Of a stretch of 64,000 nucleotides of DNA, positions 8,869 to 18,144 are shown piece by piece. A program made the translations under genes and the position numbers. This stretch comes from Peribacillus frigoritolerans (GTDB lineage Bacteria > Bacillota > Bacilli > Bacillales > DSM-1321), in assembly GCF_001636405.1 (NCBI RefSeq), contig NZ_KV440950.1, forward strand, positions 2,875,712 through 2,939,711, in the 5' to 3' direction. Each line of letters begins with the position of its first letter. The stretch's first letter is position 1. Below the pieces are notes generated by a model. It was not told the DNA's origin. It was given only the letters and a program-made list of their open reading frames with translations, and made no database searches.

Positions 8869-8908
8869 TGTTCCATATTGGAACAGGCAGGTGTTCAAAT
8901 ATGGAACA
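8869..8908. promoter_or_regulatory. Pair of enhancer (UAS) palindromes for the sigma-54 activator
   Basis: Two near-identical palindromes, TGTTCCATATTGGAACA (8869-8885) and TGTTCAAATATGGAACA (8892-8908), have centres 23 bp apart, about two helical turns. They lie about 75-100 bp upstream of the -24/-12 element on the minus strand, a normal position for bacterial enhancer-binding proteins, and between the two divergent genes. Confidence 0.7.
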
Positions 8909-9093
8909 AAAAAGTTTAGTAGTTCACATATGCTTGTTTTCATTTTGGTGGATATCTGAATTTTCTGTTATAATTAAATTGAAGGAACGAACCCTGAATG
9001 CTCTGAAACTTTGGATCTCTTAAAGTTTAATTAATGAAATTGAATAAAAAAAGAAGCCGATTTACTTGATTATACATATGGGAGGATTATTCA

Positions 9094-10926
9094 ATGTCTG
9101 TTAATATAAGCGCGGATAAAGGAACCATACCGGCATTTATTCAAGAATCATGGCAGCGGTGCATTTCGAAGGGACTTCAGCCAAGCATGATGGATAAGGA
9201 AGATATGCTTGGTGCTTTTGAGTTGGCCGAATACCACGATCGATATGCGGAACTCCTGTACCATTCTTCTCCCATTTTAGAAGAAGTTTATCATTCGATT
9301 AATGGTTTGGAGTCCATTTTATTACTTGCTGCTCCTGAAGGATATATCATCGAAACAGTTGGGGATCCAGCTTTCATCCGCCATGCAGATAATGTTTCCT
9401 TAAGAAAAGGGGCCAATTGGCTAGAGGAATCAAAAGGAACAAATGCAATAGGAACAGCCATAGTGGAGAAGAATCCTGTATTGATTCATGGCAGTCAACA
9501 CTTTCATCAGGATAACCATTTTCTTACTTGTGCAGCATCGCCCATTTATCACCCTGATGGGCACCTGCTTGGTGTTTTGAACTTAAGCAGTCATCAACAG
9601 AATTATCATCCTTTTTCCATTAGCTTAGTTCAGAGGGTGGCTGATAGCATCAAACAAGCACTCTTGTTGTCCCAAACACAAAAAAGGGAGAAAAACCTTT
9701 ATTTTATATATGATTCATACCCTGATCCGTTAATTACCCTAGATAAAGAAGGGAAAGTTACAGATCTCAATTCAGCGGCGTCAGATGTTATCGGCACATT
9801 GGAAAAACCGGTATCGAATATTGTATCAGGAACTGACCCACTCGTTTTAGAACGGAGGGTTTCAATCAAAGACCAGGAATTCTTGGTTCAAACCCTTGGC
9901 AAAAATATAGAACATCAATCATCCGTGATCGTACGGTTAAAAAGACAGAAATTGATTGATGGATTAACAACCAATCGTTATCAATTTACCGATATAATAA
10001 GTAATGATCCGCAAATGAATCAAACCATATCCATTGCTAAAAGAGCTTCAGCGCTGGATATCAGCTTGCTGATCACTGGAGAAAGCGGAACGGGAAAAGA
10101 ACTGTTCGCCCAATCCATTCATGGGTATAGCTTAAGAAGCGATAAGCCATTCATCGCCATCAATTGCAGCGCAATTCCAGAAAATTTATTGGAAAGTGAG
10201 TTATTTGGGTATGAAAAAGGTGCCTTTACTGGAGCAAAAAGCGGCGGGCATAAGGGGAAGTTCGAAGCTGCAGATGGCGGAACCCTGTTTTTGGATGAAA
10301 TCGGGGACATGCCGCTTCAAGCTCAAGCGTCTCTGCTCCGTGTGCTTCAGGAACGATGTGTGACGCGTGTCGGCGGACATGCTTCCATTCCAATCGATGT
10401 CAGGGTCATTGCTGCCACCAACAAAGACTTACAAAAAGAAATGGAAGCTGGAGAATTCCGCGCAGACTTATTTTTCCGTCTTTGTGGATTATCTTTAAAA
10501 CTTCCAAATCTGAGGAGTCGTAAAGATTTATTGCTCTTAGCAGAATACATTTTAGCGGATTTACCTTATAAGAGCGAACATACCGAACTGACAGTCGAAG
10601 CTAAAACATTCATTTTGGAATATTCGTGGCCAGGAAATTTCCGTGAATTGCAAAACGTTCTCGGACAGGCTGCATTCCTAGCTGATAATGGCCCGATTAC
10701 AAGGGACATGCTTGTGGCACTTTGTCCTGTTTCTTCCATTACAAATGAGGAAGGGGCAATTGCCGATCGAGAACCAAGAAACTTTCAAGAACAAGAAACC
10801 CAGCTTATCAGAAATGCATTGCAACGAACAAGTGGAAATATCAGTAGCGCCGCGAAACAACTCGACATCGGCCGAAATACGCTTTATAGAAAAATGAAAA
10901 AATATGGAATCAACTTTCATAAGTAA
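9094..10926 (+). CDS. Sigma-54-dependent activator, AcoR family (GAF-PAS-AAA+-Fis HTH)
   Basis: 610 residues. The N-terminal ~200 form a GAF-type sensor (GANWLEESKGTNAIGTAIVE), then a PAS-like segment (YDSYPDPLITLDKEGKVTDL). The AAA+ domain starts near residue 300 with Walker A GESGTGKE (~329), the sigma-54-contacting loop GAFTGA (~376) and Walker B GGTLFLDEIGD. A Fis-type HTH closes the protein (SGNISSAAKQLDIGRNTLYR). No phosphorylatable receiver domain is present, so a small ligand is the likely signal. A possible sigma-A promoter has TATAAT at 8969-8974. GGGAGG precedes the ATG. It is divergent from dhaS, which has matching control sites, so dhaS is the predicted target. Confidence 0.9.
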   Translation: MSVNISADKGTIPAFIQESWQRCISKGLQPSMMDKEDMLGAFELAEYHDRYAELLYHSSPILEEVYHSINGLESILLLAAPEGYIIETVGDPAFIRHADNVSLRKGANWLEESKGTNAIGTAIVEKNPVLIHGSQHFHQDNHFLTCAASPIYHPDGHLLGVLNLSSHQQNYHPFSISLVQRVADSIKQALLLSQTQKREKNLYFIYDSYPDPLITLDKEGKVTDLNSAASDVIGTLEKPVSNIVSGTDPLVLERRVSIKDQEFLVQTLGKNIEHQSSVIVRLKRQKLIDGLTTNRYQFTDIISNDPQMNQTISIAKRASALDISLLITGESGTGKELFAQSIHGYSLRSDKPFIAINCSAIPENLLESELFGYEKGAFTGAKSGGHKGKFEAADGGTLFLDEIGDMPLQAQASLLRVLQERCVTRVGGHASIPIDVRVIAATNKDLQKEMEAGEFRADLFFRLCGLSLKLPNLRSRKDLLLLAEYILADLPYKSEHTELTVEAKTFILEYSWPGNFRELQNVLGQAAFLADNGPITRDMLVALCPVSSITNEEGAIADREPRNFQEQETQLIRNALQRTSGNISSAAKQLDIGRNTLYRKMKKYGINFHK

Positions 10927-11155
10927 GAGTTCCTTGGTATATAAAAAACATGAATGATGAGTTTCCTTTTGAAAATCTCAGATTCCCGACCTGATTTGTT
11001 CGGTTCTTGTTATTGCAAGTAACTATATGCGAACCAGCATACCTTGTCTCCTTATAAGCTACATTTCACAACTATAAATAATGAAGTGCAGGAAATCAAA
11101 ATCTCATATAGAATGATGTTATTGATATAGTATCTAAATTTCCGTAAGGGGATGT

Positions 11156-12313
11156 GTGGTCAATAGTATGGAGTTGTCATCTGAACATAAGAAGTATAAA
11201 CATGTATTGATTCAATATTTGGAAGAAAAAGAATCTATGTTTTTAAATGAATGGAACGAGACTATTAAGATCAATGAAATAGACCCCTACAAAGAAAAGA
11301 TTAAAGAAAATGGTTATGGCATGTACTCACTGGTGATCCAAACGTTCAAGGAGGTACTGCCTGAAGGTGTGCTGATAAAATTGGCTTACCAGGTTGCTAA
11401 AGAACGTCTTGAAGCGAATATCAACATTGGGGATTTTCTATATAATATCAATTTGGGGAGAAATATCATAATCAGAAATCTTTTTGGGGCAAATATCCCC
11501 ATTAATTATATGCAGAAATTCATTAATGACATCAACTTGCACTTTGATACGTTCAGCTACCATGCAGTAACGAGATATACGAATCTTACAAATGAAGTGA
11601 TTGAGGAAAAAAAGTCTTATATAAGTGAAAACCACAAAGATAAATTAGCGGTATTGGGCCAGATATCATCAAGCTTTGTACATGAATTCCGAAACCCTCT
11701 TACAGCTATCATGGGGTTCAATAAATTACTGAAGAGGGAGAACCCGGATTTGAAATATTTGGATATCATTGATTATGAGTTAAATCAGCTGAATTTCAGG
11801 ATAACCCAATTCCTCCATACCTCTAAATCAGATTTTAATGAGGAACAAAGAGAGGAAATTTCAGTGATAAAGCTAATTGAAGAAATACAAGAGCTGACTT
11901 ATGCAAATATTGTGGATGCCAGTGTTAATGTGGAAATAGATATTTATCCAAACTTCGCCATGACAGCGAGCAAGGATGGGTTAAAACAAGTGTTCTTGAA
12001 TCTTTTTATAAATTCGATTGATGCCTTAAAGGATAAGGAACATCCAAGAATTTTGAGGATAAACTCTTTAATCGAGGCTAATGAGAGAATAATTAGAATT
12101 TCAAATAATGGACCGGCCATTGCCAGTGAATTGATTGAATCTATTTTTGAACCCTTTGTCACGACGAAAGAGTTAGGAACGGGAATTGGGTTATACGTAT
12201 GTAAAAAGATCATTGAAAGTAATGATGGATATATGAATTGTGTCTCCAATGAAAATTTAACCACATTCAGCATCCATTTCCCTAAAGTCCAGAATGAGCT
12301 TCAAAGGGTATAA
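11156..12313 (+). CDS. Soluble orphan sensor histidine kinase
   Basis: 385 residues from the GTG at 11156. Residues 1-165 are a helical input domain without membrane segments that I do not recognise with certainty; its character resembles RsbR-type N-terminal sensor domains. The kinase core follows: H-box FVHEFRNPLTAIMGF with His176, N-box NLFINSIDALKD, and G-box GTGIGLYVCKKIIE. No response regulator is adjacent. Orphan soluble kinases of this kind in Bacillus often feed the Spo0F phosphorelay, but that is inference. An ATG at 11168 is an alternative start with a poorer ribosome site spacing. Confidence 0.8.
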   Translation: MVNSMELSSEHKKYKHVLIQYLEEKESMFLNEWNETIKINEIDPYKEKIKENGYGMYSLVIQTFKEVLPEGVLIKLAYQVAKERLEANINIGDFLYNINLGRNIIIRNLFGANIPINYMQKFINDINLHFDTFSYHAVTRYTNLTNEVIEEKKSYISENHKDKLAVLGQISSSFVHEFRNPLTAIMGFNKLLKRENPDLKYLDIIDYELNQLNFRITQFLHTSKSDFNEEQREEISVIKLIEEIQELTYANIVDASVNVEIDIYPNFAMTASKDGLKQVFLNLFINSIDALKDKEHPRILRINSLIEANERIIRISNNGPAIASELIESIFEPFVTTKELGTGIGLYVCKKIIESNDGYMNCVSNENLTTFSIHFPKVQNELQRV

Positions 12314-12461
12314 TACATATCATATAGTGACTTTTCATAAAGTAAAATAGTATACATATCGATATTTTTCGAAGCATGTACAGATTTTTGATTAATAGGA
12401 AAGGCTGTTTCGGATCTGCCGGTATTACATAAAATCATTCTCAAGAAAATAAATATATTTG

Positions 12462-12503
12462 GAAGATGCAAAATCATAATTTGGTTTTTGGCATCTTCTT
12501 TTT
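12462..12503 (+). terminator. Probable terminator of the histidine kinase gene
   Basis: GAAGATGC / GCATCTTC with a 21-base loop that can extend pairing through AAAA/TTTT, followed by TTTTTA. It lies about 150 bases after the stop. Apart from this and the sigma-54-like site, the AT-rich stretch 12314-13120 shows no convincing gene. Confidence 0.55.
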
Positions 12504-12700
12504 ATCTCTGTTATTTTTCGGTATGTAAAGGTGTCGAAATCTAAAATGAAATCAGTTAAATTGTCATTTTTTAATTCAATTGTGAATCGAAAAGGGTCAA
12601 TAATTAATATATGAATCAAAAAAATACATTTATAATGCAACAATGAATCATTTTTAATCCATAAAAGCGTTAAACCCTAATTGAATAACTATCCTTTTTT

Positions 12701-12716
12701 TGGCATGGATATTGCT
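12701..12716 (+). promoter_or_regulatory. Second sigma-54-type -24/-12 promoter, facing the permease gene
   Basis: TGGCATGGATATTGCT fits TGGCAY-N5-TTGCW exactly and is preceded by a T-rich tract (ttttttTGGCAT). It faces the amino-acid permease whose start is about 400 bases downstream, which would be an unusually long leader. No paired palindrome like that at dhaS was found upstream, so assignment to the permease is tentative. Confidence 0.55.
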
Positions 12717-13120
12717 TTTATTATATAGGTATGAAATTTTAGTGAGAGAGGGTGCTTTTATAAAAGAAGAGTGAGGAAAGAAAGAATAAGAGCTGGTTAT
12801 TTTACAAAAAAGAATTTCACTCAACAAATAGCGAAAGTGAAATATCAACAAGGACCATTGTACTTTCCTTGTAATTCGTTGAGGAGCTGATGGTAGTAAA
12901 GAGACAGTATAAATAGAAATGCATTACTGGTCAATAGAATATACGCTGTGCAATATACATATAACGATTGTGAATATGGCCTCATGAAAACGAATGATGA
13001 AACGGGGATAGGATTTTAAACATTGTATTTTGAATGAAAGGTTTCTACTAGGGTACCCATGAGCAGTGGTTTACTGCTTACAAAACGGTAAATTGACAGT
13101 TTTAAAGGATGGTGACAATA

Positions 13121-14530
13121 GTGGCACTTCAAACAAATGAATTGAAACATGGTCTCAAGACCAGGCATGTCACAATGATTTCTATTGGCGGGGTAATTGG
13201 GGCAGGCCTATTTATCGGAAGCGGAACCATAATTGATTCAGCAGGACCTGGTGCGATTTTATCGTATATAATCGCAGGATTGATGATCGTGCTTATAATG
13301 CGTATGCTGGGTGAAATGGCTGTGGTAAATCCTGATAGCGGATCTTTCTCAACATATGCACATCAAGCATTCGGTCCTTGGGCCGGATACACGATCGGCT
13401 GGCTATACTGGTTCAACTGGGTTATCATCATTGCTATTGAAACTACGTTATTGGGCACTATGATTCATGATTGGTTTCCTGGTATACCTATGTGGGCTGC
13501 CAGTCTATCTTTTCCTATATTAATGACGATTACGAATATCTATTCAGTCAAAGCTTATGGGGAATTTGAATACTGGTTAGCTTTCATGAAAGTGGCTGCC
13601 ATTGTAATATTCCTCTTCCTTGGTGCCGCCATGATTTTTGGATTGGTTCCGGGATTTGATTCACCAGGCCTTTCAAACATAACTGGAGCGGAAGGATTTT
13701 TACCAAAAGGTTTTCTGCCTGTCCTTCTTAGTGTGATATTCATCACTTTCTCCTTATCGGGAAGTGAGGTAGCTGCCATTGCTGCAGGAGAGTCTGAAAA
13801 CCCTGAAAAAAACATTATTAGAGCCATAAACAGTGTCGTATGGCGTCTTCTTCTTTTCTTTGTTGGTTCAGTGACCGTGTTGGTTCTCGTAATCCCCCAA
13901 GGTGCTGAAGATTTACTGAAAACCCCCTATGCCAGCGTATTTGACATGGCAGGCCTGCCGGCAGCGGGCCAAATCATGAATATCGTAATCTTCACTTCAT
14001 TGCTTTCTGTTTTGAATTCAGGCCTATATACAAGCTCTCGTATGTTATATTCTTTATCAAAAAAAGGTGATGCACCGAAAATCCTTTCCCGGGTGAATAA
14101 GCGGGGAATCCCGATTTGGGCGTTAATGGCAAGTGTTTTCTTTGCTTATGTGTTCACGACATTTAAATTTGTTTCCCCTGATAAATTGTTTGCTTTTCTC
14201 GCAAACAGCTCGGGAGGAGTCACGATGATCATGTATATCTTTATCGCCTTTTCTCATCTATATTTACGGAAAAAGACGGAAAAAGAAAATCCCGGGACAC
14301 TCAAAGTGAAAATGTGGCTATTCCCTTATTTAACCTATGCGACCATTGCCGTCTTATTTATTATATTCGTTGCTCAGGCGTTTATTGATTCCATGAGATT
14401 GCAATTCTTTCTTACAACCCTTCTCACGATTCTAGTTATTGGGTCATACTTTCTGTTTTATCATAAGAAAAACGTAATTGCTGCTGAACAAGAAGGAAAA
14501 CTAAAAACTATCCACGTTAAGGAAGGGTGA
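13121..14530 (+). CDS. gabP: Amino-acid permease, GabP-like (APC superfamily)
   Basis: 469 residues from the GTG at 13121, matching the length of Bacillus GabP; the ATG at 13109 overlaps the ribosome site (AAAGGATGGTGA). Twelve hydrophobic helices are expected. The first contains the substrate-binding motif GVIGAGLFIGSG, followed by the consensus GPGAILSYIIAG and RMLGEMAV. The family takes up GABA, proline or similar amino acids by proton symport. A sigma-54-type promoter 400 bases upstream and the nearby aldehyde dehydrogenase suggest use of an amino acid degraded via an aldehyde. Related permeases for other amino acids cannot be excluded. Confidence 0.8.
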   Translation: MALQTNELKHGLKTRHVTMISIGGVIGAGLFIGSGTIIDSAGPGAILSYIIAGLMIVLIMRMLGEMAVVNPDSGSFSTYAHQAFGPWAGYTIGWLYWFNWVIIIAIETTLLGTMIHDWFPGIPMWAASLSFPILMTITNIYSVKAYGEFEYWLAFMKVAAIVIFLFLGAAMIFGLVPGFDSPGLSNITGAEGFLPKGFLPVLLSVIFITFSLSGSEVAAIAAGESENPEKNIIRAINSVVWRLLLFFVGSVTVLVLVIPQGAEDLLKTPYASVFDMAGLPAAGQIMNIVIFTSLLSVLNSGLYTSSRMLYSLSKKGDAPKILSRVNKRGIPIWALMASVFFAYVFTTFKFVSPDKLFAFLANSSGGVTMIMYIFIAFSHLYLRKKTEKENPGTLKVKMWLFPYLTYATIAVLFIIFVAQAFIDSMRLQFFLTTLLTILVIGSYFLFYHKKNVIAAEQEGKLKTIHVKEG

Positions 14531-14721
14531 GGAATGTAGTCGCTTTGTCCGATTATAGAGAAAAAAGATTGACTATTCTAATAAAAGACTGCCTTTAGTG
14601 GGCGGCTCCGTTTGTCGACCATAGGGGTTTCGAATAGTCTCTCCCCAAACCATGATTTTAAAAGAAGACTAAGTTATCCTTCATGTTTTTTACTTTTTTT
14701 CGGGGTATGTACACTTTGAAC

Positions 14722-14811
14722 GTGAGACCCCGCATGCGAAAGCCGAGGAGGCTCCACGACCGCCCGCGGATAGCGAGTGCCCTACGTTCCAATCAACGTC
14801 CAAATTGTACA
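14722..14811 (-). repeat. Degenerate copy of a GC-rich interspersed repeat
   Basis: The stretch GTGAGACCCCGCATGCGAAA then GCCGAGGAGGCTC, CCCGCGGATAGCGAGTG and GTTCCAATCAAC recurs, diverged or inverted, at 22031, 23203, 50819-51490 and 53364. It carries GACCCCACAGG- and CGCGGAAAGCGAG-like cores. No ORF spans it. The 190 bases before it (14531-14721) contain a second weak repeat motif (AAGACTAAGTTATCCTTCAT) also seen in the 217-bp array and near 55390. Confidence 0.75.
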
Positions 14812-14822
14812 AGCCATAAAAA

Positions 14823-14854
14823 TAGACAAACTCGATTTATATCGAGTTTGTCTA
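14823..14854. repeat. Composite-repeat hairpin, copy 1
   Basis: Perfect 14-bp arms TAGACAAACTCGAT / ATCGAGTTTGTCTA around TTAT. The same hairpin occurs at 21986 and 23157, each time beside the GC-rich repeat and the linker resembling GACGTTNATTGGAACG. This copy lacks a following T run. Confidence 0.8.
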
Positions 14855-14862
14855 CAGCCTAG

Positions 14863-14888
14863 GCTGCCCTTAGTGGGCAGCTTTTTTT
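14863..14888 (+). terminator. Stand-alone terminator-like hairpin
   Basis: GCTGCCC / GGGCAGC around TTAGT, followed by seven T. It lies 330 bases after the permease gene and just downstream of the repeat hairpin. Confidence 0.65.
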
Positions 14889-15046
14889 CTGGTTCCAAAA
14901 AGGATTGCATTCATTGCATGGGGGCGTTTATATATAATCGTAACCAATACTGCCATCCCCTCTGTACAATTATGATACTCATTCATTTGCAACTTTGAAA
15001 TCCTTTGCTAGAATATAATCTATAGAAAAGATTAGGAGTGGTGACT

Positions 15047-15799
15047 GTGGCTGAAACTCCAGCTGAAGGTTTAATTCATTATATTGCACCAAAAGGAGAG
15101 TATATCCCTTTTTTAGATGATACGGACTATATCGCTAAAGGATTGGAATGGAAATTATTCACTGCCCGTTCGGTTAAAAGAGAACTATTATATAAAAGCG
15201 GAAGTTTTCAAGCAAAAGTCAAATTGGCAGGTTATGAACAATATGGCAACGGACTTGACACTGTAGTCGTTCAATTTGAAAATGGTAAGCTTAGCTGCAT
15301 TAACCCTTCCTATTTAAAGGAAATGCAAAGCTCCAGTTTCGGAAAAGAATTGTTGAGTGGCCCGGTTTCCGAAACAGCCGCAGTTTCAAGTGAAACTGAG
15401 CAGGTGGATGAAGCACCAATTATGGAAAACGCCGATCAGTCAAGTGAAGAACCAAAAAAGGCCAAAACCAAAACTAAAAAGACGACAGCAAAACCTAAGT
15501 TGGACTTGCCTGGGGAAAAAGTGCATTTCACCGCGACCGTCAAGGAGTTCACGGCAAAAATGAACCATTTCACTGGTGAAGAGGATGAAGTCATACTCTT
15601 GGAGAATGTCAAAGTGACAACGGAGCCTGAATTGACTATCGGCGATGCTTGGTGTGGATATAGCAAGACATTAAAAAAAGCTGAGCTCGAAGAAGGAGAC
15701 GCAATCGAATTTGATGGAAAAGTGGTCGACAAAAAATACAATAAAGAAATACGCTATAAAATAAATAATCCATCCAAGTTAGTGAAAAAAGAAGGATAA
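15047..15799 (+). CDS. Uncharacterised two-part protein with Lys/Thr-rich linker
   Basis: 250 residues from the GTG at 15047, nine bases after AGGAG; in-frame GTGs at 15038 and 15041 sit too close to that site. Residues ~1-110 form one compact region (LIHYIAPKGEYIPFLDDTDY... YGNGLDTVVVQFENGKLSCI). A charged linker around 135-160 (EEPKKAKTKTKKTTAKPK) leads to a C-terminal region (~165-250) rich in short beta-type segments (VHFTATVKEF, GDAIEFDGKVVDKKY). No signal peptide or membrane segment. I recognise no family. It has its own terminator and appears monocistronic. Confidence 0.75.
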   Translation: MAETPAEGLIHYIAPKGEYIPFLDDTDYIAKGLEWKLFTARSVKRELLYKSGSFQAKVKLAGYEQYGNGLDTVVVQFENGKLSCINPSYLKEMQSSSFGKELLSGPVSETAAVSSETEQVDEAPIMENADQSSEEPKKAKTKTKKTTAKPKLDLPGEKVHFTATVKEFTAKMNHFTGEEDEVILLENVKVTTEPELTIGDAWCGYSKTLKKAELEEGDAIEFDGKVVDKKYNKEIRYKINNPSKLVKKEG

Positions 15800-15823
15800 A
15801 CACTCGAAGTTATTGGATGATAT

Positions 15824-15852
15824 GGAGTAAGCCGTCGCTTACTCCTTTTTTT
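15824..15852 (+). terminator. Terminator of the 15047 gene
   Basis: Perfect nine-bp arms GGAGTAAGC / GCTTACTCC around CGTC, followed by seven T. Confidence 0.88.
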
Positions 15853-16065
15853 ATTGCCGTATTCAGGCATCTAAAGAAATGAATGATTACATGAACTTAT
15901 TAGAATAGATGCGTCCACCACTGGAATATATTCGTTTGTGGGAGATATAACTTATAACCTTTCTCCAATCGTATTGGTTTTGGGTTTGTGGTTTCATATT
16001 TTCCAGTGTTGGGGATAATACATTATGATCATGCATTTATAAAAAAAATAAGGGGGGATTTTCAT

Positions 16066-17061
16066 ATGAAAGAATTATTTCGATTATTGAAACAAGGTAA
16101 TAAATCGGCGTTCATTGCTGCCTGTGTGAATAGTATCATCGCAGTGCTAAAGGGGATTGCCTATTTCATGACAGGAAATGTCGCCATGTTTGCTGAAACT
16201 TTACATACTTTGGGCGATGCTGCGAATCAGTTTTTCGTCTTCATTGGTTCTGCACTAAGTAAAAAGTCACCAACTGATCGATTCCCTGATGGTTTTGGAC
16301 GTTTGGTTAACCTTGTATTACTAGGGGCAGTATTGGTTGTCGGGATCATGTCTTATGAAACGATTAAAGAAGGGTTCCATCACATTTTACACCCTGCAGA
16401 ATCAACTGGTATCCTTATTAACTTGTCAGTCCTTTCGTTAGCGGTTGTGTTGGAATCATATGTATTATTTAAAGCGATGAAAGAAGTGGTCCATGAGACT
16501 GGAATCGAAGCTAAAGGGGCAGCCGTCATATACAAGAGCTTTTCTGGTTTAAAAAGGGCAAAACCAGCGACGAAATTAGTATTTATGGAAGATATGGTAG
16601 CGACAGGTGGCGGCGTCCTTGCGATAATTGCCATATTATTAGCAAACTTCACGCCTTTTATCCAAGCGGAAGGAGTTGCTTCCGTCATGATCGGTCTTGG
16701 TATGTTCTATGTGGTTGGAAGGGTTTTTCTTGACAATGCTGCAGGTGCTCTTGGGGAAGCCGATATTGAAATGCGGCAAAAAATTGGTGCGATGGTCATG
16801 GATGACCTAGACGTAAGGGATATACAGAAACTGGCCGTAATAAAAGAAGGGGAAGACTTTCATGTTGAACTTGAAGTTGAACTGGATCCCCATATTTCAA
16901 TCGCACAGGCGGACGACATTAAAGATCGGCTGTTTAATCAAATATTAAAGGAAAGAGGGGTAACGGATGTCATTATAGAATTTGATGAAAATGATGGTAT
17001 CCCAAAATGGGAAGGTCAGATAAAAAAAGAATTGAATGAAATCAAAAAAGACAGCGAGTAG
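16066..17061 (+). CDS. Cation diffusion facilitator (CDF) family transporter
   Basis: 331 residues from the ATG at 16066, which has AAGGGGGGA upstream; an upstream in-frame extension to 15988 has no ribosome site. Several hydrophobic helices come first. The first metal-site motif is in ETLHTLGDAANQFF, where most CDF proteins read H/D-x3-D, and a second polar membrane motif is MEDMVATGGGVLAI. The C-terminal ~90 residues form the cytosolic regulatory domain (FHVELEVELDPHISIAQADDIKD). The family exports Zn, Fe, Mn or related divalent ions by proton antiport. Metal specificity is not evident. Confidence 0.87.
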   Translation: MKELFRLLKQGNKSAFIAACVNSIIAVLKGIAYFMTGNVAMFAETLHTLGDAANQFFVFIGSALSKKSPTDRFPDGFGRLVNLVLLGAVLVVGIMSYETIKEGFHHILHPAESTGILINLSVLSLAVVLESYVLFKAMKEVVHETGIEAKGAAVIYKSFSGLKRAKPATKLVFMEDMVATGGGVLAIIAILLANFTPFIQAEGVASVMIGLGMFYVVGRVFLDNAAGALGEADIEMRQKIGAMVMDDLDVRDIQKLAVIKEGEDFHVELEVELDPHISIAQADDIKDRLFNQILKERGVTDVIIEFDENDGIPKWEGQIKKELNEIKKDSE

Positions 17062-17228
17062 AAATAATGGCAGAATACAAAATGTCATGATCAGGATAAT
17101 TGTGTGATTATAAATCAAGACAGTAAGGATAATGCCTGTTCAATTCATCACGTACTTTCCTTGGGTATGCATTATAAGCTATCATGGACTTAGTTACATA
17201 AAGAAGGATTAAGGAAGGGTGAATAAGA

Positions 17229-17972
17229 ATGGAGAAACAAAATATTAAGCTAGTTGCACTTGATATGGATGGAACGCTTCTCAATAAGGCTGGTGAGATA
17301 TCTGAAGAAAACCGGAGAGCGATAAAAGAAGCCGAAAATCAAGGGGTTTTTGTGGTATTGAGCACAGGAAGATCCTATGCGACATGCAGTGATTTTGCAA
17401 AGTCAATGGAACTCCAATCATACCTCATTACAGTAAACGGAAGCGAAATTTACGATAATCAAGGAAAACTGGTGGAAAGGAATGTCGTAGATAGTGAATC
17501 CATACAATGGATGTGGGAATTAAGCCAAAAACATGGTACACATTTTTGGGCCATTAGCTGCGATAATATTTACAGGGCTGAAATGCCTGAAAAAATCCAT
17601 GATTCGCAATGGCTTAAATTCGGCTTTGATACAAATGATGAAAGCATCCGCCAAATCATCATGGATGAACTGGTATCAAAAGGAACCTTTGAAATAAGCA
17701 ATTCAAGCCCAACGAATATTGAAGTGAATGCCATGGGCGTCAATAAAGCGAAAGCGATAAAGCTCGTATGTTCATTGCTCGACATTACCATGGAAAATGT
17801 TATGGCGGTGGGTGACAGCCTTAATGACCTTGCGATGATTTCTGAAGCAAAAGTGGGTGTGGCAATGGGAAACGCCCAAGAAATTGTGAAAGATAAAGCA
17901 GATTGGATTACAGCGACAAACGAAGAAGATGGTGTAGCTAAGGCCATTCGGAAATGGGTGCTTTCAAATTGA
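17229..17972 (+). CDS. HAD-superfamily Cof-type phosphatase
   Basis: 247 residues. Motif I is LDMDGTLLN at residues ~12-20, motif II is VLSTGRS, and motif IV is VGDSLNDLAMI near residue 200, with the preceding Lys in NKAKAIKL. The cap domain between them is of the C2B (Cof) type. It is slightly shorter than the usual 260-290 residues. Such enzymes dephosphorylate sugar phosphates, pyridoxal phosphate or flavin precursors in the cytosol. GGAAGGGTG precedes the ATG, and a strong terminator follows. Substrate unknown. Confidence 0.87.
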   Translation: MEKQNIKLVALDMDGTLLNKAGEISEENRRAIKEAENQGVFVVLSTGRSYATCSDFAKSMELQSYLITVNGSEIYDNQGKLVERNVVDSESIQWMWELSQKHGTHFWAISCDNIYRAEMPEKIHDSQWLKFGFDTNDESIRQIIMDELVSKGTFEISNSSPTNIEVNAMGVNKAKAIKLVCSLLDITMENVMAVGDSLNDLAMISEAKVGVAMGNAQEIVKDKADWITATNEEDGVAKAIRKWVLSN

Positions 17973-17976
17973 ATCG

Positions 17977-18015
17977 AAACTGTATATGGGACGTATTCCA
18001 TATACAGTTTTTTTA
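17977..18015 (+). terminator. Terminator of the HAD phosphatase gene
   Basis: AAACTGTATATGG / CCATATACAGTTT hairpin five bases after the stop, followed by a T run. Confidence 0.88.
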
Positions 18016-18144
18016 TTTAAATGGCGCTGAATGACAATTAAATTATAGCTGCTGAATTAATTTCTTGAAAATTGTGTCTTTTAGAAGTATGATAATCTTG
18101 TAGTGTTATATTTTGGTAATATATTAATAATGGGAGGTTTAAGG

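Noticed and set aside
12425..12851. Two minus-strand frames between kinase and permease genes
   Set aside because: No ribosome sites; one overlaps the kinase terminator and one the sigma-54-type element.
14777..14998. Open frame of 73 codons across the repeat at 14.8 kb
   Set aside because: It runs through the dispersed repeat and two hairpins, has no ribosome site and has no protein-like composition.
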